Source: a bacterium HR29 (lineage in GTDB: Bacteria > Chloroflexota > Dehalococcoidia > Tepidiformales > Tepidiformaceae). Taken from it: a stretch of 64,000 nt of DNA. Position 1 is the stretch's first letter. Every line of letters begins with the position of its first letter. Positions 58,324-64,000 of the stretch are shown here, one piece after another. Position numbers and translations under genes: made by a program. Below the pieces are notes generated by a model. It ran no database searches and was not told the DNA's origin. It worked only from the letters and a program-made list of their open reading frames with translations. The stretch is taken from positions 477,501 through 541,500 of the forward strand of contig BEIF01000001.1 in the NCBI GenBank assembly GCA_002898215.1. The letters run 5' to 3'.

Positions 58324-59241
58324 TCAGTACCGAATGCGGGGGTCGACGATCGCGTAGGAGATGTCGACCACAAGGTTCATGACGGCGATGGCCACGGCGA
58401 AGAGCAGCGTCGTTCCCATGATCATCCCGTAATCGCGGAGCTGGACCGCATCGACGAAGGCTGTACCGACGCCGCCGATAGCGTAGAACCGCTCGATGAT
58501 GAACGACCCGGTCAAGAGGCCGGCGAGGATAGGGCCGGCGATGGTGAGCACGGGGATGAGGGCGTTGCGCACGGCGTGGCGCATCACGACGCGGAACTCC
58601 GTGAGTCCCTTGGCGCGTGCTGTCCGGATGTAGTCCTGGTTCAGCACTTCGAGCATGGATGCGCGCGTCACGCGGGCGATCAGCGCGAGTGGCAACATCC
58701 CGAGGGAGACGATCGGCAGCACCATCTTCCGATAGTTTCCGAACTCCCACCCCAGAACGTCGAACCATCCGAGTTGGAGGGAGAAAAGCAGGACGAGGAA
58801 GACGGCGAGGACGAAGTTCGGGACGGAAGCCCCGATGGTCGCCAGCACGACGCTGAAGTAGTCCACCGCCGAGTTCTGACGGACGGCGGCTGTCACCCCG
58901 AGGGCGAGCCCTCCTACGAGGGCGAAGGAGAACGCACAGAGGCCGAGCTGCACCGACTTCGGGAGACGCTCGCGGATGATCGTCGTGACCGGCCGGTTCT
59001 GCGAGAACGACTGCCCGAGGTCGCCCGTCGCGAGCCCGCGCAGGAACAGGCCGTACTGCACGAGGATGGGCTTGTCGAGGTTGTACTTCCGCTCCAAGTT
59101 CGCCATGACCTGCGGGGGGAGCGGCTTCTCGCGGTCGAAGGGTCCCCCGGGGACCGCGTGCATGAGGAAGAAGGTGATGGTGGCGATGGCCCAGACGAGT
59201 GGTACGAAGGCCAAGATGCGCCGAACGAGGTAGGTGGTCAC
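58324..59241 (-). CDS. Peptide-type ABC transporter permease (OppB/DppB)
   Basis: 305 residues from GTG 59241, which has GGGAGCAGGAG upstream. Six helices with the OppB start YLVRRILAFVPLVWAIATITFFLMH and the loop QDYIRTARAKGLTEFRVVMRHAVRNAL. The C-terminus ISYAIVDPRIRY is also characteristic. The frame extends 24 codons upstream, but that part lies in the intergenic stem-loop. It follows the binding-protein gene by 94 nt, with the stem-loop between them. Confidence 0.93.
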   Translation of the reverse strand: MTTYLVRRILAFVPLVWAIATITFFLMHAVPGGPFDREKPLPPQVMANLERKYNLDKPILVQYGLFLRGLATGDLGQSFSQNRPVTTIIRERLPKSVQLGLCAFSFALVGGLALGVTAAVRQNSAVDYFSVVLATIGASVPNFVLAVFLVLLFSLQLGWFDVLGWEFGNYRKMVLPIVSLGMLPLALIARVTRASMLEVLNQDYIRTARAKGLTEFRVVMRHAVRNALIPVLTIAGPILAGLLTGSFIIERFYAIGGVGTAFVDAVQLRDYGMIMGTTLLFAVAIAVMNLVVDISYAIVDPRIRY

Positions 59242-59285
59242 GCGCTCCTGCTCCCGCGGGGCGTGGGTCGATGGAAGGGGCGGAC

Positions 59286-59315
59286 GAGTGGGGGAGCAGC
59301 ACGGCTCCCCCACTC
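59286..59315 (-). promoter_or_regulatory. Intergenic stem-loop between binding-protein and permease genes
   Basis: GAGTGGGGGAGC / GCTCCCCCACTC, perfect 12-bp stem with a 6-nt loop. No T-run follows. In this place such hairpins commonly stabilise the upstream binding-protein message or let only part of transcription continue, giving more binding protein than permease. Confidence 0.65.
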
Positions 59316-59335
59316 GCGGTCTTCGGAGCGGAGCG

Positions 59336-61021
59336 TTACTCGCTCAGCCACCAGAGCTCAGGCGCCCAGTCGCCGGCGAGGACGCGGTCCTGGGAAGTCG
59401 CGTTCTCGCGGACGCCCTTGAGACGTGGGTCGATGAGCACGTGGTTGAGCGAGTGGTACATGGGCGCCACGCCGCAGATGCGGGTGCTGATGAGCTCGTT
59501 CACCTTCTTGTACTGCTCGCGGCGCTCCTGGTCGTTCGTGTTGTACCGCGCCTTGGAGATGAGGTCGTCGATTTCGGGGTCGCTGCAGTTGTAGTTGTTC
59601 AGCGTCCCGCCTGTATCGAAGAGACCGATGATCCAGTTCTCCGGGTCGGGGTAATCCTGGTGCCAGCCGCCGGGGAAGAGCTCGAATTGCCCCTCGGTGA
59701 AGCGCTTCGAGCGGGTCGGGGCATCGACGATCTCGATGTTCACGTCGATGTTGAGGATCGTCTTGAACTGCTCCTTCAGGAATTCGGCCGTTGCCCGGGC
59801 GCCTGCGGAATCACGGATGAGGATGCTCAGGGTCGGGAAGCCCTGGCCGTTCGGGTAGCCGGCGGCGGCGAGCGCCTCCTTCGCCTTCTCGGGGTTGAAG
59901 CCGATCTGCTCCTCGAAAAGGTCGGTGGCGTTCGGGTCGAGGCCGAGCACTTCGGGCGGAACCCAGGTCGTCGTCGGAGTCACCGCGCCCTGGAGCACGT
60001 TCTCGGCCAGCGCCTTCCGGTCGATGGCGCGGGAGAGGGCGAGTCGCACGTTCAGGTTATCGAGCGGCTTCTTCTTCAGCTGCATCTCCAGGCCGATGGT
60101 CGTCGGCGTGACGTAGCTGAGGAGCTTGTCGGGGAACTCCTGCTGGAGCGCCTTCAAGTTCGTGGCGTCGGCCAGGGCCATGTGAAGCTCGCCCGCCCGG
60201 AAGGCGTTGTTCGACTGCACGTTGTCCTCGATGTAGCGGAAGGTGATCTTGTCGAGGTAGGCGGGCTGGCCGGCGTAGTTCGGGTTACGCGTGAAGACCA
60301 TCCGCTCCTTCGGCACGTACTCGGAGACGACGAACGGGCCGTTGAAGGCGAGCTTCGTCGGATCCTCCGGCCACGGCGTCGAGCCGTCGGGGACGATGTG
60401 GATGGGCACGGGCCACGTCATCCACATCGTGAGGATGGTGGTGAAGGTCGGCTGGGGCTGCTGGAGCTTGAATTCGATGGTGGTATCGTCGATGGCCCGC
60501 ACGCCCAGCTTCGCGCGCAGAGCGGCCTTTTCCGCTGCCGACTTGTCCGTCGCCGCGTAGTAATCGTCGCAGCCGACGATGTTGGAGAGGAGGTACTGGT
60601 ATTCACCAGCGTTGTCGGGGTTGCAGGTTCGCTCGATTCCGGCGACGAAATCTTCCGCCTTCAGGTCGTCGCCGTCGGACCACTTCAGGCCGGGCTTGAT
60701 CTTCACGGTGTAGGTCTTCCCGTCCGCCGAAATCTGCGGCATGTCGGCCGCCATCTCGGGCACGGGCTCGTTGTCCTTGTTCAGCTTGTAGAGACCGCGG
60801 AAGACGAACGTCTGGTGCCCGATGTCCTGCGCGAAGGACGAGAAATGCGGGTCGAACGACTGGAACTCGAGATACTGGACGACGATCTCGCCGCCCTGCC
60901 TCGGCTGCTCGGCCTCTCCGCCGGGGCCTCCGCCCTCCTCGTCGTCGCCGCAGGCGGCGGCGAGAACCACCGCCGCGAGGGCGAACAAGCCGAGGAGCGC
61001 ACGCCAATTGAATTTTTCCAT
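59336..61021 (-). CDS. Peptide-type ABC transporter substrate-binding lipoprotein (OppA family)
   Basis: 561 residues. Lipobox AAAC with C24 marks it as a lipoprotein; Glu/Asp/Gly-rich linker follows. The rest is a family 5 solute-binding protein: DPHFSSFAQDIGHQTFVFRGLY, KTYTVKIKPGLKWSDGDDLKAEDF and NVRLALSRAIDRKALAENVL. These bind oligopeptides or other substrates such as nickel complexes; specificity cannot be read. ATG 61021 has a very strong GGAGGAGGGAGGAAA site, and a TTGACA promoter lies upstream. First gene of the transporter cassette. Confidence 0.93.
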   Translation of the reverse strand: MEKFNWRALLGLFALAAVVLAAACGDDEEGGGPGGEAEQPRQGGEIVVQYLEFQSFDPHFSSFAQDIGHQTFVFRGLYKLNKDNEPVPEMAADMPQISADGKTYTVKIKPGLKWSDGDDLKAEDFVAGIERTCNPDNAGEYQYLLSNIVGCDDYYAATDKSAAEKAALRAKLGVRAIDDTTIEFKLQQPQPTFTTILTMWMTWPVPIHIVPDGSTPWPEDPTKLAFNGPFVVSEYVPKERMVFTRNPNYAGQPAYLDKITFRYIEDNVQSNNAFRAGELHMALADATNLKALQQEFPDKLLSYVTPTTIGLEMQLKKKPLDNLNVRLALSRAIDRKALAENVLQGAVTPTTTWVPPEVLGLDPNATDLFEEQIGFNPEKAKEALAAAGYPNGQGFPTLSILIRDSAGARATAEFLKEQFKTILNIDVNIEIVDAPTRSKRFTEGQFELFPGGWHQDYPDPENWIIGLFDTGGTLNNYNCSDPEIDDLISKARYNTNDQERREQYKKVNELISTRICGVAPMYHSLNHVLIDPRLKGVRENATSQDRVLAGDWAPELWWLSE

Positions 61022-61056
61022 GGATTTCCTCCCTCCTCCTCGGGTTACCGCGCGGT

Positions 61057-61085
61057 AGGATGCACCCTCGGGCCCTCGGTGTCAA
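61057..61085 (-). promoter_or_regulatory. Promoter for the ABC cassette: TTGACA, 17 nt, CATCCT
   Basis: On the minus strand, consensus -35 TTGACA (61080-61085), 17-nt spacer, weaker -10 CATCCT (61057-61062), with about 30 nt of leader before ATG 61021. Confidence 0.58.
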
Positions 61086-61238
61086 CGTTGGGCTCGAATC
61101 CCTATCACCGGAGGCAATGCCCGAAAGAAGTACGGTTCAGGCGTCGGGCGCGATTCGTGTGCTGCAAGGGCGCTTACTGCGCGCGCGGTGCCGGCCAGTG
61201 ACCCTGACGACGGAAGCGGGAAAAACGGGGAGCATGGC

Positions 61239-62126
61239 GTGAACGTCGTCGTGGCGGGCGGAACAGGCTTCATCGGGAGCGCCATCGTCCGGCGCTTGGC
61301 GGAATCGGGGCATCGGGTCGTGGTCCTCTCTCGAAGGCCGCGACCGGGCCTGGGCGGAGTTCAGCACGTCGCTGCAGACGTCACCGATCGCGCTTCCCTC
61401 CGAGGGAAGCTCGCGGGGTTCGAGGTCGTGGTCGACGCGGCCCAGTTCCCGAACTCGCCGATCGAAAATCCGAAGAAGGGGTGGACCTTCGAGCGCGTCG
61501 ACCTCGGCGGAACGAAGAATCTGGTCGACGAGGCGCGGGAGGCGGGGGTGGCCCACTACATCGACCTCTCGGGGGTGGGTGCGGCGCCGGACGCGCGCTT
61601 CCATTGGTTCCGCTTCAAGTGGGAAGAGGAGGAGTACATCGCCCGCTCGGGTCTGGGATACACCGTCTTCCGGCCGAGCTGGGTCTACGGGCCGGGCGAC
61701 AACTCCCTGAACCGATTCCTCGGCTTCGCCCGCTACCTCCCCTTCGTGCCCGTGATCGGCGACGGGAAGACCCGCGTCAACCCGGTGTTCGTCGAAGACG
61801 TGGCCGCGCACGTCAAGGCGGCCGTGGAGCGCGGCCCGATGAACGCGGTATTCGAGGTCGGCGGGCCGGAGGTCCTGACGATCGACGACGTCATCCGCAC
61901 CGCCCTGAGGGTGGCCGGGAAGCGACGGCTCCTCCTTCATCAGCCGGTCGCGCTCATGAAGGCCGTCGCCGCGGTTGTGCAGCACGTTCCGGGGCGGCCC
62001 CTGACCCCGGATGCCATCGATTTCATCACCCAGGACGCCGTCGCGGAGACCGGCCCCCTGCGCGAAGCCTTTGGGCTCGAGCTCACGCCGCTGGAGCGTG
62101 CGCTGGCGACGTACCTCAGGGGCTGA
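61239..62126 (+). CDS. NAD(P)-dependent epimerase/reductase (NDUFA9-like atypical SDR)
   Basis: 295 residues from GTG 61239, with GGGGAG upstream. The dinucleotide motif GGTGFIG is at 7-13, followed by VVVLSRRPRPG. It keeps an active-site-like YTVFRPSWVYGPGDNSLNRF segment and VFVEDVAAHVKAAVE, both common in extended and atypical SDRs of the complex I NDUFA9/YbjT kind. The tail after residue 230 is helical with VQHVPGRPLTPDAIDFI. Reaction unknown. Not part of a complex I operon here. Divergent from the ABC cassette. Confidence 0.85.
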   Translation: MNVVVAGGTGFIGSAIVRRLAESGHRVVVLSRRPRPGLGGVQHVAADVTDRASLRGKLAGFEVVVDAAQFPNSPIENPKKGWTFERVDLGGTKNLVDEAREAGVAHYIDLSGVGAAPDARFHWFRFKWEEEEYIARSGLGYTVFRPSWVYGPGDNSLNRFLGFARYLPFVPVIGDGKTRVNPVFVEDVAAHVKAAVERGPMNAVFEVGGPEVLTIDDVIRTALRVAGKRRLLLHQPVALMKAVAAVVQHVPGRPLTPDAIDFITQDAVAETGPLREAFGLELTPLERALATYLRG

Positions 62127-62258
62127 GGGTTCGGGAATCGGTATCGTCCCATCTATCGCTCCGATAGACCGCCTCTGGCTCGATCGTGCTGCCCTGCGTA
62201 GAATCGGCGCCGGGGACGGCGGGCGGCCGCCCCAAACGCTGAGGGGAGTAACGAGCCT

Positions 62259-62669
62259 GTGCGTGCGGAAACGTCCGACGTCGCATTCCGTCTCCTGCTC
62301 GCGCTCGGCGAGCTCTGGGACGGGCTCCAACGCGCCAACATCGATGCCACCCGGAAGGGACTCCATCTCTCCAAGCAGTACCTCGGCGGGTACGTGCGCA
62401 TCTCCGTCGGGCCGGGGTCGCGTCCCCGGCTCACCTTCGAATGGAACGAGGCGACGCGGCACCTCCGTGTGCTCCGCTGTGAGGCGTGGCCCGGCCTCGA
62501 AGCCACGCTCTCCGCAACGGTCGCCTACGTCCGCGAACAGGCCAGGGCACGGGGCATCGCCGACGTCGTCGACGGGGTGCTGCTGCGCGCCTGTCGCGAA
62601 CCGCTCCGGGCAAAGGTGACCCTGGCCGCCCGCGACGGAACGCGCGCCTTAACGCCCCAGCGCGCCTGA
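62259..62669 (+). CDS. Uncharacterised 136-residue protein
   Basis: GTG 62259 with GGGGAG upstream; TAGAAT at 62199-62204 is a possible -10. No signal peptide. The first half is helical (VAFRLLLALGELWDGLQRAN), the middle strand-rich (YVRISVGPGSRPRLTFEWNEATRHLRVL), and the C-terminal part helical with basic residues. I recognise no domain. It is followed 14 nt later by a small membrane protein gene, so both may be co-transcribed. Function unknown. Confidence 0.7.
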   Translation: MRAETSDVAFRLLLALGELWDGLQRANIDATRKGLHLSKQYLGGYVRISVGPGSRPRLTFEWNEATRHLRVLRCEAWPGLEATLSATVAYVREQARARGIADVVDGVLLRACREPLRAKVTLAARDGTRALTPQRA

Positions 62670-62683
62670 GCCTCGCAGGGGCC

Positions 62684-63034
62684 ATGTTCGAGCGGCGCCA
62701 CGAGCCGCTGTTGCCCTTCGGCGCCTTCCTTCTCCGTTGGCTGCGTTTCGCCCTCGCTGCCGGAGCGATCGTGGGGGTCTCGCTCGGCGCCGGCGTGGCC
62801 GGGTATCACACCGTGGCCGGCCTCGGCTGGGTGGATTCGGTGCTCGAGGCGGCCATGATTCTGGGCGGGATGGGGCCGGTCCATCCCCTGACGGGAACGG
62901 CGGCGAAACTCTTCGCCGCGGCGTACGCGCTCTTCGCGGGGGTCGTCTTCCTCGTCGCTGCCGGGGTCTTCTTCGCGCCTGTCATCCACCGCCTCTTCCA
63001 CCACTTCCACCTCGAGCCGCCTGGCGGCGACTGA
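62684..63034 (+). CDS. Conserved small three-helix membrane protein
   Basis: 116 residues. Membrane segments lie near 17-42, 50-67 and 73-98, with a short polar turn GGMGPVHPLTGTAAKLFAA that I associate with a widespread uncharacterised family. The C-terminus has a His-rich stretch (HRLFHHFHLE) after the last helix. The GGMGPVxPL loop between helices superficially resembles a pore loop, but no channel selectivity motif is present. ATG 62684. Follows the unknown gene by 14 nt. Function unknown. Confidence 0.75.
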   Translation: MFERRHEPLLPFGAFLLRWLRFALAAGAIVGVSLGAGVAGYHTVAGLGWVDSVLEAAMILGGMGPVHPLTGTAAKLFAAAYALFAGVVFLVAAGVFFAPVIHRLFHHFHLEPPGGD

Positions 63035-63415
63035 AGTGGTCGCGGCGCGCTCTGCCGCTCGGGGCCTCTCAGCCGCCGAGAGGTCGTCCCGCAGCTCCCC
63101 CCGCGGCCGGCGACGGAGGTGGCGGCGCGCGTCATCGGGGTCGGTTCCGGGGAGCCGTCTCGCCCTTCGCGCGTCCAAGGAGGCGTTTTCGGGCGCCGGG
63201 CCAGTGATTCCGCGGCGGCAGGAGGTCGCCCGGTAGGAGGTTCGCCGTGGACCCCCGGAAGCGAAGGCCCGCCGCAGTCTGCGCACGCTGCCGGCAGCGA
63301 ACCCGCGTGCGGTCGCGCTTTCGGGCGTCACGGTGGACCGGACCCGTGCGGCCCTTGCGCGGCCGAGGCGGGCTCGGCCAGCGTTCGCACAACCGACCGA
63401 TGCCGAGGCGCGCCG
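63035..63415 (+). other. 381-bp gap without a supported gene
   Basis: No frame here has a protein-like composition. A GTG at 63247 with TAGGAGG upstream opens a frame, but the product is Arg/Pro-rich and runs across the next gene in another frame. GAGG at about 63405 may serve the next gene. No promoter or repeat stands out. Confidence 0.45.
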
Positions 63416-64000
63416 ATGTCGAAGAGCGTCACCGCTCCGTATACCGCCGCTCGATTCACCGTCGTTCTCCCGACCGGGCTCTTCCTCCTGGTCTTCGTCG
63501 CCATCTGGCTCGGCATTCCTGCCCTCCTCAGCCTTCGTTGGAACATTCCCGGCTGGTTGGCGCTGCTGACCCTCCCGCCGGCCGTCGTGGCCGGGTTCGC
63601 CACGGCGGTGGTTTCCTACGGGCCACTGCTGGGGCTGGCCGAAGGAAAGCGCGGGGAACTTGTCCTCGACGGTGATCGGCTGTGTTGGCGCAGGGGGCGA
63701 CGCTGGCGGGAGGTCGATTTCTCGCGCGCCCATCGCGTGGCAGTCGCCGCCGGGAGGAGCGGGCTGGGGAAGGCTCACGCGAACATCACGATCTTCCCCT
63801 TGGTCGAAATTCTCCACCTGCACGGCATCTCCCGCGACGAAGTGCTCCGTCACATTCCCGCGCCCTACTTCGTATCGGAGGTGGCTCCTACGTCTACCGA
63901 GGGGCTCTGGGGCTTCGAACTTCGGGCCGATGACCCGGCGGGCGGAGATTTCGTCCGTTCCCTGCTCGACACCATATGGCGAAATCGTGCTCGGAATGCG
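63416..64000 (+). CDS. Membrane protein, 5' part (open at the window end)
   Basis: 195 codons from ATG 63416, still open at base 64000. Two hydrophobic helices (about 15-37 and 46-69) are followed by a soluble region with GELVLDGDRLCWRRGRRWREVDFSRAHRVAV, a PH-like strand pattern seen in small bacterial membrane-anchored domains, and then a helical part rich in His and Asp. The C-terminus is missing. No family can be named with confidence. GAGG lies about 8 nt upstream of the start. Confidence 0.65.
   Translation, partial: MSKSVTAPYTAARFTVVLPTGLFLLVFVAIWLGIPALLSLRWNIPGWLALLTLPPAVVAGFATAVVSYGPLLGLAEGKRGELVLDGDRLCWRRGRRWREVDFSRAHRVAVAAGRSGLGKAHANITIFPLVEILHLHGISRDEVLRHIPAPYFVSEVAPTSTEGLWGFELRADDPAGGDFVRSLLDTIWRNRARNA

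Noticed and set aside
63247-63675. A 142-codon frame with TAGGAGG before a GTG start
   Set aside because: The product is Arg/Pro-rich with no fold pattern and overlaps the better-supported membrane protein starting at 63416.
1-64000. CRISPR arrays, insertion sequences, integrases or phage genes
   Set aside because: No regularly spaced direct repeats, transposase motifs or phage structural genes were found. The recombinase-like domain at 27971 lacks a catalytic domain and is part of a GreA protein.

Overview
The window is 64 kb of very G+C-rich bacterial chromosome, densely packed with about 70 protein genes, one tRNA and several readable promoters and terminators. I see no rRNA, CRISPR array, insertion sequence or prophage. 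The gene mix fits a Chloroflexota bacterium, possibly a thermophilic Tepidiforma/Thermomicrobia-like lineage: RNase Y, FliM and CheX, LCP protein, TM0106-type nuclease-helicase, RskA-type anti-sigma factor, many GTG/TTG starts and leaderless promoters. That placement is inference. No 16S gene is present.

Region 1-4 kb is chemotaxis and flagellar switch: cheA (cut by the window edge) and cheW leftward; fliM, an unknown gene and a CheX-like phosphatase rightward. Region 4-9.2 kb is a leftward block: recA, recX, rny (own promoter), a PHP phosphoesterase, fabZ and a zinc-finger membrane protein. A LexA-type box lies between recA and a DUF167 gene. Region 9.3-27 kb is housekeeping: valS, a HAD phosphatase, a diguanylate cyclase, an EamA exporter, glpX-truD, an Eis-like acetyltransferase, bioB, a CoA transferase, a nadD-like gene coupled to a cysteine desulfurase, a two-gene hot-dog dehydratase, an esterase and a Yip1 protein.

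Region 27-43 kb holds the most unusual genes. rsmG diverges from a GreA-type factor that carries a recombinase-like N-terminal domain. Downstream are a zinc ribbon, a cupredoxin lipoprotein and a convergent 1171-residue nuclease-DEDD-helicase. Then come an LCP protein, nagA, an HtrA lipoprotein with a metal-receptor protein, an ECF sigma/RskA pair, a thiolase, an amidase and an SDR. Thiolase, SDR, CoA transferase and hot-dog dehydratases suggest acyl-CoA metabolism.

Region 43-64 kb has a PIG-L deacetylase, pth, DinB, a low-G+C PHP gene, ferredoxin, bL25, two tandem degenerate GGDEF proteins, an MFS exporter, a 2-hydroxyacid dehydrogenase, pyrE, larE, a MobB-FmdE fusion, a secreted hydrolase, tRNA-Ala(GGC), an oligopeptide-type ABC cassette without ATPases, and small membrane or unknown proteins.

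Two traits recur. Thirteen genes without a Shine-Dalgarno sequence have a -10 box ending 6-7 nt before the start codon, as expected for leaderless mRNAs. Six convergent gene pairs overlap by 4-22 bp at their 3' ends. No single large undescribed system is evident; the best novelty candidates are the GreA fusion and the MobB-FmdE fusion beside LarE.
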